A stretch of DNA of 64,000 nucleotides from Flavobacterium sp. GSB-24 (GCF_027924665.1 NZ_AP027043.1:3100001-3164000), one strand, 5' to 3'. Shown: positions 24,709-33,699, counted from the first letter of the stretch. A program made the numbers and translations. The notes: a model not told the origin generated them from the sequence alone.

Positions 24709-25347
24709 ATGAAAAAAATTGTAACACTGGTATGTATTGTATTAGTTAGTTTAACAGCTAAAGCTCAAGATTCAGGTCAAGGTTTAAAAGGTACTTGGTT
24801 TGCAACGTCTCAATTTGGTTATCAGCAGACGAAATCGGCTGATGCGAAAAACACCACTTTATCTGTACTGCCAATTGTTGGAACATTTGTAACGCCATCA
24901 GTAGCTGTTGGTGCAGGAGTTGGATATATTAATATTAAAGCAGATTCTGATGCAGGAACAGCCGCCAAAGCAGATTTGTTTGTTGCGCAGCCTTTAGTGA
25001 GAAAGTATTGGAATGTTGCGGGTTCTCTTTATTTCTTTGGGCAGGTGGCAGTTCCAATTATTACTGGTAAAGAGAAAGAAAGTGAATTAAAAGTAAATCA
25101 GGTTGGTGTATCGCTATCAGGAGGATTCGATTATTTCGTAACTAAAAATTTCTCTGTCGAGTTTTCTTATGACTTGGCCAACTTTACATCGACAACAATT
25201 GATCCAAAAACGGGAGAAAAAACAACAGTTACCAATTTTGGTTTAGCTCATGTTGCAAATGTAGATCCGTTTTACAATACAGCTTTAGGAGGAAGTAATC
25301 CTAATTTAACGTCTCCAATTTCTGTTGGATTTAAATTCTTGTTCTAA
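24709..25347 (+). CDS. Outer membrane beta-barrel protein
   Basis: A 212-residue protein with a signal peptide (MKKIVTLVCIVLVSLTAKAQ, cleavage after AKA) and alternating hydrophobic strands ending in SVGFKFLF, a C-terminal phenylalanine typical of outer-membrane barrels. It resembles small OmpW/PF13505-like barrels. The specific function is unknown. A -7 box TAAGTTTG lies at 24675-24682, though no good -33 partner is visible. Confidence 0.82.
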   Translation: MKKIVTLVCIVLVSLTAKAQDSGQGLKGTWFATSQFGYQQTKSADAKNTTLSVLPIVGTFVTPSVAVGAGVGYINIKADSDAGTAAKADLFVAQPLVRKYWNVAGSLYFFGQVAVPIITGKEKESELKVNQVGVSLSGGFDYFVTKNFSVEFSYDLANFTSTTIDPKTGEKTTVTNFGLAHVANVDPFYNTALGGSNPNLTSPISVGFKFLF

Positions 25348-25362
25348 TTATTTTTTATTTGA

Positions 25363-25391
25363 TTGATGTAAAATTCTATTTAGTAATTTTG
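25363..25391 (+). promoter_or_regulatory. Putative promoter of the VF530-type gene
   Basis: TTG (25363-25365), 18 bases, then TAATTTTG (25384-25391). Transcription starting near 25398 would place the hairpin at 25400 in the 5' untranslated region. Confidence 0.55.
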
Positions 25392-25399
25392 CAAAAAAG

Positions 25400-25432
25400 A
25401 AAGACCGTACTTTTTTATAGTACGGTCTTTTA
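25400..25432 (+). terminator. Strong hairpin between OMP and VF530 genes
   Basis: The stem AAAGACCGTAC/GTACGGTCTTT is followed by T/A. It may be the terminator of the outer-membrane gene, but a promoter-like sequence lies upstream of it, so it could be part of the next gene's leader. Confidence 0.7.
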
Positions 25433-25452
25433 TATAATTTAAAAAGTATAAA

Positions 25453-25683
25453 ATGCAAAATCAGTCCAAAGATCCTTTACACGGAATCACACTTCAAAAA
25501 ATTGTAGAAACTTTAGTAGATCATTATGGTTTTGATACTTTAGGAGAGTTAATTCCAATTAAGTGTTTTCAATCAAATCCAAGTATTAAATCGAGTCTTA
25601 CTTTTTTAAGAAAAACAGATTGGGCTCGAAAAAAAGTTGAAGAACTCTACGTAAAATCGCTGCCTAAATTCTCTAATTTATAA
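25453..25683 (+). CDS. VF530 family (DUF2132) small DNA-binding protein
   Basis: A 76-residue protein matching the VF530/DUF2132 family: DPLHGITLQKIVETLVDHYGFDTLG, then IKCFQSNPSIKSSLTFLRKTDWARKKVEELY. A Vibrio member of this family has a solved structure and was annotated as a DNA-binding protein; the biological role remains unclear. Its end overlaps the convergent DUF3575 gene by 6 bases. Confidence 0.88.
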   Translation: MQNQSKDPLHGITLQKIVETLVDHYGFDTLGELIPIKCFQSNPSIKSSLTFLRKTDWARKKVEELYVKSLPKFSNL

Positions 25684-26232
25684 TTTATACGAAATCATTA
25701 CGCCACCACGGTAAGGAAGCCATTCGCCACTTTTATTCCAATGCACCGCTTTTTCATATCTTCCTGGAGTTCCATCATTGTAGTAACCATGATAAAAACC
25801 TTGATGCCAGCCTCCACCAACGAAAAAGTCTAGTAAAAATTTATCGTTTAATTTTAAGTTGTAACCTATAGTAGCACCAAGCCTATAACCAAAGCCGTCT
25901 TCGTATTTATTGCTATCCCAGTAATTCCATTTCTGTAATTCATATTTATCAGCTCCTATATGTCCACCTACATAAAAGCCATTATATTTTTCTTTAAAAT
26001 GATAACGAATTTCTGGAGTTACAGTAATAAATTTCATTGGATTATGACCATTAAATGATTCCCAAAAAGATGCCATTACATCGGCACTAAAAGTCATTTT
26101 TTCGCCAATACTTGTTTCAATTCCAATATTTGGGATTGCAAGCAAAGCAGTTGCTCCATTAAATTTTACAAAAGTCTGACTTTGCAATTGTATACAAAAT
26201 AAAAGAACAAATAAGGCAGGTATTTTTTTCAT
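25678..26232 (-). CDS. DUF3575 family outer membrane protein
   Basis: A 184-residue exported barrel-like protein. The start is placed at the ATG at 26232, giving a proper signal peptide (MKKIPALFVLLFCIQLQSQ). The longer in-frame form from 26283 would put 17 polar residues before it. The repeated F/Y-G-G strands (YVGGHIGADKY, LDFFVGGGWHQGFYHGYY) and the pattern of the body fit DUF3575, a Bacteroidetes family of small outer membrane barrels. Function unknown. It is convergent with the VF530 gene. Confidence 0.78.
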   Translation of the reverse strand: MKKIPALFVLLFCIQLQSQTFVKFNGATALLAIPNIGIETSIGEKMTFSADVMASFWESFNGHNPMKFITVTPEIRYHFKEKYNGFYVGGHIGADKYELQKWNYWDSNKYEDGFGYRLGATIGYNLKLNDKFLLDFFVGGGWHQGFYHGYYNDGTPGRYEKAVHWNKSGEWLPYRGGVMISYKL

Positions 26233-26343
26233 AAAAGTGTTTTCAGATTCAAAACAAGCAATTTTAGCTAATTTTGAGCGCAAATATAACGTATAATGGT
26301 ATATAACTATTGTGTAAAAAGTTACTTTAACAAGAAGAAAAGT

Positions 26344-26892
26344 TTATCTTTCTAGTAATGAATAAATTACCTTATCAAGAAATTTTCCTTCATAAAATTC
26401 AGCTTCTCTAAGATGGGCTTCCTTTGTAAAACCACACTTTTGGAGTACTTTTTCTGAAGCATAATTTTCTGGATCAATAACAGCTTCAATAGAGTGCAGT
26501 CTCAAGTCTTCAAATCCGAATTTTATAAGTCGAGTAACAGCCTCTGGAACTAAACCTTTTCCTTGAAATTCAGGTAAAATAATATAGCCAATTTCAGCAC
26601 GGTAATTTTCTGGCTGTAATCTGTAAAAACCAATAATTCCGAGAAGTTTAGAATTATCCTTCAATCGAATAGCCCAATTTATTCCAGTGTTATTTTCAAT
26701 TTTTTCCTTGATCATTTTAATATGTTCCATCGCATCTTCACGATCCTTTACCAAAGGTCTTGGAATATATTTCATGGTTTCAGGATTAGAGCGTAGTTCA
26801 AAAACTTCTTTTACGTCTCCATCATTGACTTCATCCAAAATTAAACGCTCGGTTTCTACGACTGGGAACGGACTAAAATTAAAATCTAACAT
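26344..26892 (-). CDS. GNAT family N-acetyltransferase (RimJ/RimL type)
   Basis: A 182-residue acetyltransferase of the RimJ/RimL branch. The N-terminus FPVVETERLILDEV, the acetyl-CoA binding segment PEFQGKGLVPEAVTRLIKFGFEDL (Q/RxxGxG/A type) and the ENYASEKVLQKCGFTKEAHLR motif are diagnostic. Substrate unknown; relatives acetylate ribosomal protein N-termini or small molecules. It starts 9 bases after the aldose epimerase gene, so they are co-transcribed. Confidence 0.87.
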   Translation of the reverse strand: MLDFNFSPFPVVETERLILDEVNDGDVKEVFELRSNPETMKYIPRPLVKDREDAMEHIKMIKEKIENNTGINWAIRLKDNSKLLGIIGFYRLQPENYRAEIGYIILPEFQGKGLVPEAVTRLIKFGFEDLRLHSIEAVIDPENYASEKVLQKCGFTKEAHLREAEFYEGKFLDKVIYSLLER

Positions 26893-26901
26893 TTTGTTGT
26901 G

Positions 26902-27753
26902 TTATAATATTGTGATACTAAATTTTGCAGAGAAGTTTTTATTTTCTTCTAAAGTCAAAATTCCTTCTTTTTTATATAAATCTCCTGAGTTTTCGTCAGT
27001 ATCGGAATATCCAAGCCATGGTTCAATGCAAATAAAAGGTGCATTTTCTTTGGTCCAAATTCCTAAACTTGGGAAATCATTATAAGCTACTTTTACATAA
27101 GGTTTTGAATCTTTAAGAATAGTCAAAGATTTTGATTCTAATGTTTTAAAGATCAAAGCATCATTTTTAAATAACTCATAATTCAAAGGCACAATATTAT
27201 GAGTGGTTTCTAGAATTTTGGTTTGAGATGAAATCAAATCATTTTCAAGAATATAATATTTTAGTGCTTCTTCTTTTTCGAATTCAAGAGCGTAATCATC
27301 GAAATTTCCAGGAAGTGCAATTGCAGGATGTGCACCAATAGAAAAAGGCATAGTGGTATCTCCTTTATTAATAACCTTGTATTCTAAAGTTAGTGAACTT
27401 TCGTTAAGCGTATAAATAAGTTGTAGTTCAAATTCGAAAGGATATTTTGTCAATGTTTCTGTAGAAGACTGCAGCGAGAAAACAGCCTTGTTTTCGCTTT
27501 TATCAATTAATTCGAATACCATATCACGGGCAAAACCATGACGAGGTAAATGATATTCCTTATCGTTAATTTTATAAGAATTGTTTTTTAAAGTACCAAC
27601 AATCGGAAAAAGAACAGGGGAGTGCTTGCCCCAGAAATCTGGATTACCCTCCCAGATATACTCATTGTTTTGGTTGTCTTTTATAGAAAATAACTCAGCT
27701 CCAGAATGTTTTACAGAAGCGCTTAATATTGAATTTGATATAGTTGTAGTCAA
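26902..27753 (-). CDS. Aldose 1-epimerase family protein (LacX-like)
   Basis: A 283-residue galactose-mutarotase-fold protein. ISNSILSASVKHSGAELFSIKD, YIWEGNPDFWGKHSPVLFPIVG, the HGFARD motif with the first catalytic-type His, and FSIGAHPAI with the second His follow the LacX/YeaD-like branch. It probably interconverts anomers of an aldose or sugar phosphate; the substrate is not determined. It is the first gene of a two-gene unit with the GNAT. Confidence 0.87.
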   Translation of the reverse strand: MTTTISNSILSASVKHSGAELFSIKDNQNNEYIWEGNPDFWGKHSPVLFPIVGTLKNNSYKINDKEYHLPRHGFARDMVFELIDKSENKAVFSLQSSTETLTKYPFEFELQLIYTLNESSLTLEYKVINKGDTTMPFSIGAHPAIALPGNFDDYALEFEKEEALKYYILENDLISSQTKILETTHNIVPLNYELFKNDALIFKTLESKSLTILKDSKPYVKVAYNDFPSLGIWTKENAPFICIEPWLGYSDTDENSGDLYKKEGILTLEENKNFSAKFSITIL

Positions 27754-27939
27754 AATAATAAGGATAAAATGAATGTGTTTATATACTGATGTAAATATAT
27801 TTTATAAAATTTAGTTTTCTAAGAAAAAGGCTTAAATTATTTTATTGATAAAATTTTGCTAAAATTGAATTTATGTTTTAAATTTTCTCTGTGAATAGCT
27901 TTTTTTTTCATTAATTTGCTACATAAACAGCTAAAAAAT

Positions 27940-30210
27940 ATGAAAAAGCAATCTGCAAAAGCCATTTTAACCGCGGCTTTATTTTTTGGGATTTCATCTG
28001 TTTGGGCGCAGCAAACTCCGTCAGCGACAACAGCAAATCCAGTCAATAATTACAATTATCATGATGCCTTTGGTCCAAATTTTTATACAAAAAATGGAAC
28101 TACAACTCGTGCTGCGAGCGGTCAGCCTGGGCAGGAATATTGGCAGAATAGAGCCGATTATCAGATTACGGCAAAATTAAATGCAACTACAAATGAGATT
28201 GTAGGTACAGACGAAATCACATACACAAATAATAGTCCAGATAAATTGTCATTTGTATGGTTGAATTTAGATCAAAACTTATTTAAGGAGGATTCTAGAG
28301 GAAACGCTGTTGTGCCATTAACAGGAAGCCGTAACGGAGCTCAAGGGCAAGTTTTTGACGGTGGAAACAAAATTAAATCAGTAAAAATAGTTTCTGTTGG
28401 GAAAAAGAAAACAGAAGTTGATGCAAAATATATTGTAACAGATACAAGAATGCAGATTTTTCTTCCAGAAGAATTGGCTGCAAAAGGAGCATCTGTAAAA
28501 ATTAAAATCGAATTCTCTTTTATCGCGCCTTTCGAAGGGTCTGATAGAATGGGGGTTTTAGAAACTAAAAACGGAAAAATCTTTACAATCGCACAATGGT
28601 ACCCGCGTATGTGTGTGTATGATGATGTAAGAGGGTGGAATACTGCACCTTATTTAGGCGCTTCTGAGTTTTACTTAGAATATGGCGATTTTGATGTGAA
28701 ATTGACTGTTCCAGGAAATCATTATGTAGTAGCTTCTGGAGAATTATTAAATGGTCAGGAAGTATTTTCTGGTGATCAATTCAAAAAATACAAAGAAGCA
28801 TCTGACAGCGATAAAACAGTTACAATTCGTTCAGCAGAAGATGTGGCAGCGACAGCAAATACAAACGCTGGAACAGAAAAAACTTGGCATTATAAAATAA
28901 AAAATGCACGTGATTTTTCTTGGGCATCGTCTCCAGCTTTCATTTTAGATGGAGCAAAAATAAACTTGCCTAGCGGTAAAAAATCTTTGGCATTATCTGC
29001 TTATCCTGTAGAAAGTGCTGGTCAAGGTGCTTATGGACGTTCTACAGAATATGTAAAAGCATCGATTGAGCATTACTCTAAACAATGGTTTGAATATCCT
29101 TATCCAGCGGCGACAAACGTTGCAGGAAATGAAGGAGGAATGGAATATCCTGGAATTGTTTTCTGTGGATGGAAATCTAAAGGGCAAGATTTATGGGGAG
29201 TTACAGACCACGAATTTGGTCATATCTGGTTCCCAATGATTGTTGGTTCAAACGAGAGATTATTCGGATGGATGGATGAAGGATTTAACACCTTCATTAA
29301 TTCACTAAGTACAGAAGCGTTTAATAATGGAGAATACAAAGAGCCTGCAACAGATTTACATGAATCAGCAGAATCTTTTACTCGTCCTGATCTAGAAACA
29401 ATTATGAGTTCTCCTGATAATATGAAGGAAGCAAATATTGGTATGTTGTGTTACTTCAAGCCAAGTGCAGGTCTTATTCTTTTAAGAGAACAAGTTTTAG
29501 GAAAAGAGCGTTTTGATATTGCTTTTAGAACTTATATCGAACGTTGGGCTTATAAGCATCCACAGCCAGATGACTTTTTCAGATCTATGGAAAATGTTGC
29601 TGGTGAAGATTTAAGCTGGTTCTGGAGAAGCTGGTTTGTAAATAACTGGCGTTTTGACCAAGGAATCAATTCGGTTAAATATGTGAAAAATGATCCGTCA
29701 AAAGGAGCTGTAATTACAGTTGAAAACTTTGATAAAATGCCAATGCCGATCGTTTTAGATGTTAAAGGAAAAAGCGGTAAAGTGACAAGGGTTAATCTTC
29801 CTGTAGAAATCTGGCAGAAAAATAAATCTTGGTCTTTCAAACATAATTCTACTGAAGAAATTGAAAGTATAACATTAGATCCAAATCATGCTTTTCCCGA
29901 TAATAATGAATCAAACAACGTTTGGACAGCGGGAAAAGGTAAATTAGAGAAAGATATTATTCTAGACGGATATTTAGGTAATTATACTACTTCTAAATCA
30001 CCTCTAACAATTGAATTGACAGAGAAAAACAGTGTGCTAAATGCAGAGCTTCCAAATTATCCAAAATTTGCTTTAGATCCTGTTGCAAACGAAAAAGATA
30101 CATTTGAGTCGCAAAGAGCTGGATTAAAATTTAAATTTAATGAAGCCAAAACTGGTTTCGATATGATACTTTTAGGAAACGGTCAAGTAATTCCGTTTAC
30201 GAAAAAGTAA
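27940..30210 (+). CDS. M1 family zinc metallopeptidase, exported
   Basis: A 756-residue aminopeptidase-like protein. The start at ATG 27940 gives a signal peptide ([24 protein letters not shown]); an upstream TTG at 27916 is rejected. An M1-like beta N-domain precedes the catalytic domain, which has GGMEYPG (399-405, replacing the usual GxMEN), the zinc motif HEFGH (424-428) and the third ligand E447 in WMDEGFNTF. The C-terminal 180 residues lack a type IX sorting tail, so it is probably periplasmic or outer-membrane associated. The GGMEYP variant is common in Bacteroidetes M1 peptidases. Confidence 0.92.
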   Translation: MKKQSAKAILTAALFFGISSVWAQQTPSATTANPVNNYNYHDAFGPNFYTKNGTTTRAASGQPGQEYWQNRADYQITAKLNATTNEIVGTDEITYTNNSPDKLSFVWLNLDQNLFKEDSRGNAVVPLTGSRNGAQGQVFDGGNKIKSVKIVSVGKKKTEVDAKYIVTDTRMQIFLPEELAAKGASVKIKIEFSFIAPFEGSDRMGVLETKNGKIFTIAQWYPRMCVYDDVRGWNTAPYLGASEFYLEYGDFDVKLTVPGNHYVVASGELLNGQEVFSGDQFKKYKEASDSDKTVTIRSAEDVAATANTNAGTEKTWHYKIKNARDFSWASSPAFILDGAKINLPSGKKSLALSAYPVESAGQGAYGRSTEYVKASIEHYSKQWFEYPYPAATNVAGNEGGMEYPGIVFCGWKSKGQDLWGVTDHEFGHIWFPMIVGSNERLFGWMDEGFNTFINSLSTEAFNNGEYKEPATDLHESAESFTRPDLETIMSSPDNMKEANIGMLCYFKPSAGLILLREQVLGKERFDIAFRTYIERWAYKHPQPDDFFRSMENVAGEDLSWFWRSWFVNNWRFDQGINSVKYVKNDPSKGAVITVENFDKMPMPIVLDVKGKSGKVTRVNLPVEIWQKNKSWSFKHNSTEEIESITLDPNHAFPDNNESNNVWTAGKGKLEKDIILDGYLGNYTTSKSPLTIELTEKNSVLNAELPNYPKFALDPVANEKDTFESQRAGLKFKFNEAKTGFDMILLGNGQVIPFTKK

Positions 30211-30233
30211 AATTGTAAAAATATAAAATAATT

Positions 30234-30267
30234 AAAACCCGATAATTAGCAATAATTATCGGGTTTT
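30234..30267 (+). terminator. Terminator after the M1 peptidase
   Basis: The 15-bp stem AAAACCCGATAATTA/TAATTATCGGGTTTT has a GCAA loop, is T-rich after it, and lies 23 bases downstream of the stop codon. Confidence 0.9.
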
Positions 30268-30324
30268 GCTTTTGTGTTTATTCACAAAACGTAAAAAAAA
30301 TGTTAGTTTTTTATTTTTTTGTCT

Positions 30325-30351
30325 TGTAAATAAAAAAATAATGTACTTTTG
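30325..30351 (+). promoter_or_regulatory. Promoter of the arginine cluster
   Basis: TTG (in TCTTG, around 30325-30327), a 17-base spacer, then TACTTTTG (30344-30351). Transcription would start almost at the ATG of the short ORF at 30357, so that ORF would be nearly leaderless. Confidence 0.65.
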
Positions 30352-30356
30352 CACCG

Positions 30357-30443
30357 ATGAATAAAATAAGTTTACATATAACTTCTTTGTCACGGACAAA
30401 CTCACCGATTACTTCTCCCGAAGTACGGATACTATCTCTATAG
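30357..30443 (+). CDS. Putative arginine leader peptide (28 residues)
   Basis: A 28-codon ORF beginning MNKISLHITSLSRTNSP. Both arginines (residues 13 and 24) use CGG, a codon little used by the surrounding genes. The first CGG (30393-30395) lies inside inverted repeat 30386-30400, and the second (30426-30428) directly precedes inverted repeat 30429-30446, which also contains the stop codon. Arginine codons placed at hairpins ahead of an arginine operon are what a leader-peptide attenuator would look like. The peptide is short and could be a chance ORF. Confidence 0.42.
   Translation: MNKISLHITSLSRTNSPITSPEVRILSL
30386..30400 (+). promoter_or_regulatory. Leader inverted repeat 1 (TTTGTC-ACG-GACAAA)
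   Basis: A perfect 6-bp inverted repeat with a 3-base centre inside the leader ORF. Its right arm (GGACAAA, 30394-30400) is also fully complementary to TTTGTCC at 30507-30513, so alternative pairing is possible. Confidence 0.5.
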
Positions 30444-30446
30444 TAT
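30429..30446 (+). promoter_or_regulatory. Leader inverted repeat 2 at the leader stop codon
   Basis: ATACTAT-CTCT-ATAGTAT is a perfect 7-bp stem with a 4-base loop. The TAG stop of the leader ORF lies in its right arm. Confidence 0.5.
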
Positions 30447-30506
30447 TCACTGAGTTTTATAGCCGTATATTTATTCATATTCATTTTTCATTTTGAAATC
30501 ACATAA

Positions 30507-30523
30507 TTTGTCCATTGGACAAA
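30507..30523 (+). promoter_or_regulatory. Leader inverted repeat 3 (TTTGTCC-ATT-GGACAAA)
   Basis: A perfect 7-bp inverted repeat sharing its arm sequence with repeat 1. It could be an RNA hairpin competing with repeat 1 or a pair of operator half-sites for a DNA-binding regulator. Confidence 0.5.
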
Positions 30524-30679
30524 CATATCCTAAAAGTATTTATTATTTTGTAAATTTTCTGAATCAACTTTTTGATTTTGAATATGTTACTTCTATTTTG
30601 ATTAATTTTATTGGATTCAATTCTGGATTTCAAAACAAACAATATTCTTTAATTTTTAACTCTAACTTCAATTATTGAA

Positions 30680-31327
30680 ATGAAGATCTCTATTGTTGTT
30701 ACCCAGGAAGAACACTTCAAATTCGCACAAGAAATCTGCGATACGATAGAATCATCTGCCTTATTAAGAGGTACGGGGATTGCTAAAAGAACTCCTGAGT
30801 ACATTCAGAAAAAAATGTCGAATGGTGATGCAATGATTGCTCTGGCAGACGGGAAATTTGCAGGTTTTTGTTATATCGAAAGCTGGCAGCACGGAAAATT
30901 CGTGGCACATTCGGGATTAATTGTACATCCTGACTATAGAAGTTTAGGTTTGGCAAAAAAAATTAAGTCGAAAGTGTTTGACTATTCTTTACAGAGATTT
31001 CCAGATGCAAAAATATTTGGTATTACCACTGGCCTTGCTGTAATGAAAATTAATTCTGAATTAGGTTACAAACCTGTTCCTTTCTCTGAATTAACGACAG
31101 ATCCAAGTTTTTGGGCCGGCTGTAAAACGTGTACCAATTTCCCTATTTTACAAAGCAAAGAAAACAAAATGTGCCTTTGTACGGGGATGTTATACGACCC
31201 AAAAGAAAAACAAAAAACACCGCCGAGACACCCTTTTAATGAGGCTGTTTTGAGCAGACTTAAAAAAATTAAACAGGCTTTATTTTTAAACAAATTATTG
31301 TCGTTTGTTTTTTTATTCAAAATTTAA
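30680..31327 (+). CDS. GNAT family acyltransferase, probable first enzyme of arginine synthesis
   Basis: A 215-residue GNAT protein with the acyl-CoA binding segment GLIVHPDYRSLGLAKKIKSKVFDYS (R/QxxGxA type, near residue 80-100). After the GNAT core is a cysteine motif: C148, C151, C165 and C167 (AGCKTCTNF, NKMCLCTGM), which may bind zinc. It heads the arginine cluster, which contains no ArgA or ArgJ, so it is a good candidate for the N-acetyl- or N-succinylglutamate synthase; this assignment is from context. The C-terminal 30 residues are basic and hydrophobic. Confidence 0.82.
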   Translation: MKISIVVTQEEHFKFAQEICDTIESSALLRGTGIAKRTPEYIQKKMSNGDAMIALADGKFAGFCYIESWQHGKFVAHSGLIVHPDYRSLGLAKKIKSKVFDYSLQRFPDAKIFGITTGLAVMKINSELGYKPVPFSELTTDPSFWAGCKTCTNFPILQSKENKMCLCTGMLYDPKEKQKTPPRHPFNEAVLSRLKKIKQALFLNKLLSFVFLFKI

Positions 31328-31382
31328 TTAAAAAGAAATCTCAAACTGCTAAATACGAAAGTATTAGCCAAAATTATAAAAA

Positions 31383-32576
31383 ATGAAAAAAGTAGTATTA
31401 GCTTATAGCGGAGGATTAGATACCTCGTATTGTTTGAAATATTTAAAAAATGAAAAAGGATACGAAGTTCATACTGTACTTGTAGATACAGGAGGATTCG
31501 ATGCAGAAGAGTTATCAGCCATTGAAAAAAGAGCCTACGAATTAGGAAGTGCCCAGCACGCAAATCTTACAATCGTTGACAAATATTATGATAAAGCTAT
31601 AAAATATTTGATTTTCGGAAATGTATTAAAAAACAATACTTATCCCTTATCTGTAAGCGCAGAACGTGTTTTTCAAGCAATTGAAGCTATAAAATATGCT
31701 AAGAAAGTTGGCGCAAATGCAATCGCACACGGAAGTACGGGCGCAGGAAATGACCAAATTCGTTTTGATTTAATTTTCCAAACCATCGCTCCGGAAATCG
31801 AAATTATTACGCCAATTAGAGATTTAAAACTTTCAAGACAAGAAGAAGTAGAATACCTTCAAAAAAATGGTGTGAGCTATTCTTGGGAAAAAGCACAATA
31901 TTCTATCAATAAAGGACTTTGGGGAACAAGTGTTGGAGGAAAAGAAACTTTAACTTCAAGCCAACCGTTGCCAAGTGAAGCTTATCCTTCTCAATTGCAA
32001 AAAGAAGGAGAAGAAAAAGTAACGCTTCATTTTGAGCAGGGAGAATTAGTTGGACTTAACGGAAAAACAGATAAACCTTCAAACAATATTGTAGCCCTTG
32101 AAAAACTAGCAAATGCTTATGCGATTGGAAGGGATATTCACGTTGGTGACACTATTATAGGAATTAAAGGAAGAGTTGGTTTTGAAGCTGCTGCACCATT
32201 AATTATCATTAAAGCGCACCATTTATTAGAGAAACATACTCTTGGAAAATGGCAGCAATATTGGAAAGAACAATTAGGAAACTGGTACGGAATGTTATTT
32301 CACGAAGGTCAGTTCTTAGATCCAGTAATGCGTAATATCGAAACGTTTTTGCAAGACACGCAAAAAACAGTAAACGGGACTGTAACGGTTTCACTAAAAC
32401 CATATCATTTCTCACTTGACGGAATTGAATCTAAAAACGATTTGATGAACACAGGTTTTGGTCAATATGGAGAAATGAACAACGCATGGACATCTGAAGA
32501 TGCAAAAGGATTTATCAAAATTCTTGGAAATGCACAAAACATATTTTCATCTGTAAATCAATTAGATCATGATTAA
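31383..32576 (+). CDS. argG: Argininosuccinate synthase
   Basis: A 397-residue ATP-dependent ligase joining citrulline and aspartate. The ATP motif KVVLAYSGGLDTSYCLKYL (residues 3-21) is the N-type pyrophosphatase loop; IAHGSTGAGNDQIRFD and EKAQYSINKGLWGTSVGG are family signatures. It is 55 bases after the GNAT gene and overlaps argC by 8 bases, so translation is probably coupled. Length fits. Confidence 0.96.
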   Translation: MKKVVLAYSGGLDTSYCLKYLKNEKGYEVHTVLVDTGGFDAEELSAIEKRAYELGSAQHANLTIVDKYYDKAIKYLIFGNVLKNNTYPLSVSAERVFQAIEAIKYAKKVGANAIAHGSTGAGNDQIRFDLIFQTIAPEIEIITPIRDLKLSRQEEVEYLQKNGVSYSWEKAQYSINKGLWGTSVGGKETLTSSQPLPSEAYPSQLQKEGEEKVTLHFEQGELVGLNGKTDKPSNNIVALEKLANAYAIGRDIHVGDTIIGIKGRVGFEAAAPLIIIKAHHLLEKHTLGKWQQYWKEQLGNWYGMLFHEGQFLDPVMRNIETFLQDTQKTVNGTVTVSLKPYHFSLDGIESKNDLMNTGFGQYGEMNNAWTSEDAKGFIKILGNAQNIFSSVNQLDHD

Positions 32577-33546
32577 TGTCGGAATAATTGGTGGTTCAGG
32601 CTATACAGCTGGAGAACTCATCAGAATATTAATGTATCATCCCAAAGTAAACATAGATTTTGTTTACAGCACGACAAATGCGGGAAAACCACTTTCTGTG
32701 GCGCACCATGATTTGATGGGTGATATTGAAATGAGTTTTACTGATGTAATAAATCCTGACGTAAATGTGGTATTTTTATGTTTAGGACACGGAAAATCAA
32801 TTTCATTTTTACAGGAAAATAAATTCGCAAGCCATACAAAAATTATCGATTTAGGAAATGATTTCAGATTGAACAAAGATGCTCATTTCGAAGGAAAAGA
32901 CTTTATTTACGGTTTGCCAGAATTGAACAAAGCTGAAATTAAAAAAGCAAATTACATCGCAAATCCAGGTTGTTTTGCAACGGCTATTCAATTGGCTTTA
33001 TTGCCTTTAGCCAAACATAACGGATTAAATAATGACGTTCATATTAATGCGACAACTGGAAGTACAGGTGCAGGCATAAGTCTTTCTGAAACTTCTCATT
33101 TTAGCTGGAGAAACAATAATATGTCGCATTACAAAGCTTTTGAGCATCAACATTTAGGAGAAATCGGAGAAAGTTTGGTGCAACTGCAAGACGATTTTGA
33201 AAGCGAATTGCTTTTTATTCCGAATAGAGGAGATTTCCCAAGAGGAATTTTCGCAACACTATACACACTTTCTGATGATAGTTGGGAGCAATTGGTTGCT
33301 AAATACGAAGATTTCTATAAAAATGAACCTTTCGTAACCGTAACCACAACAAACATCAACATGAAGCAGGTGGTGCAAACGAATAAATGTATCATTAGTT
33401 TATTGAAAAAAGGAAACCGGGTTTTAATAACATCAATTATAGATAACTTAACCAAAGGTGCTTCAGGACAAGCGATTCAAAACATGAATTTAATGTTCGG
33501 ATTAGAAGAAACCACCGGTTTACATTTGAAACCAAGCGGATTTTAG
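32569..33546 (+). CDS. argC: N-acetyl-gamma-glutamyl-phosphate reductase
   Basis: A 325-residue NADPH-dependent reductase making N-acyl-glutamate semialdehyde. The Rossmann motif IGGSGYTAGELIRIL is at residues 7-21 and the catalytic Cys is C135 in ANPGCFATAIQLALLPL. The start codon is within argG (8-base overlap). It may act on N-succinyl intermediates if the cluster uses them (see argF'). Confidence 0.96.
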   Translation: MINVGIIGGSGYTAGELIRILMYHPKVNIDFVYSTTNAGKPLSVAHHDLMGDIEMSFTDVINPDVNVVFLCLGHGKSISFLQENKFASHTKIIDLGNDFRLNKDAHFEGKDFIYGLPELNKAEIKKANYIANPGCFATAIQLALLPLAKHNGLNNDVHINATTGSTGAGISLSETSHFSWRNNNMSHYKAFEHQHLGEIGESLVQLQDDFESELLFIPNRGDFPRGIFATLYTLSDDSWEQLVAKYEDFYKNEPFVTVTTTNINMKQVVQTNKCIISLLKKGNRVLITSIIDNLTKGASGQAIQNMNLMFGLEETTGLHLKPSGF

Positions 33547-33699
33547 TAGAAGTAAGAAGTTAAAAGTTAGATGTTAAACGTTTTTACTTTAGCTTTTTAC
33601 AAATCCATTTAACTTTTTTCAAGGTTAAAAGTTGTAAGTTGATGTAAATATATTGCATTGAACTTCTAACTTCTAACAATTAACATTAACTTTTAAGAA
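33547..33699. repeat. Simple direct repeats between argC and argD
   Basis: About 150 bases of repeated AACTTCTAAC, TTAAAAGTTA and AACTTTT units on both strands (for example AACTTCTAACTTCTAAC near 33661). No ORF. Such AACTTT-type intergenic repeats recur elsewhere in the window. Confidence 0.5.

Larger units (their letters stand above)
30268..30679 (+). other. Long leader of the arginine/proline gene cluster
   Basis: About 410 bases between the peptidase terminator and the first gene of the cluster. It holds a promoter (30325-30351), a 28-codon ORF (30357-30443), three inverted repeats (30386-30400, 30429-30446 and 30507-30523) and an AT-rich stretch up to the GNAT gene. A TTG-started 61-codon ORF (30493-30678) covers the last part, but its composition is simple AT-rich sequence and it is not believed. 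No classic GC-rich terminator is seen before the GNAT. A weak ATCAA/TTGAT stem followed by TTTT lies near 30565. Confidence 0.6.

Noticed and set aside
26233..26283. Longer start for the DUF3575 protein
   Set aside because: It would put 17 polar residues before a good signal peptide; ATG 26232 is preferred.
27916..27939. TTG start eight codons upstream of the M1 peptidase ATG
   Set aside because: The ATG at 27940 gives a clean signal peptide directly at the N-terminus.
30493..30678. TTG-started 61-codon ORF ending 1 base before the GNAT gene
   Set aside because: AT-rich, low-complexity peptide (many F, N, I, Y), no ATG, and it covers a leader with inverted repeats. More likely untranslated leader.
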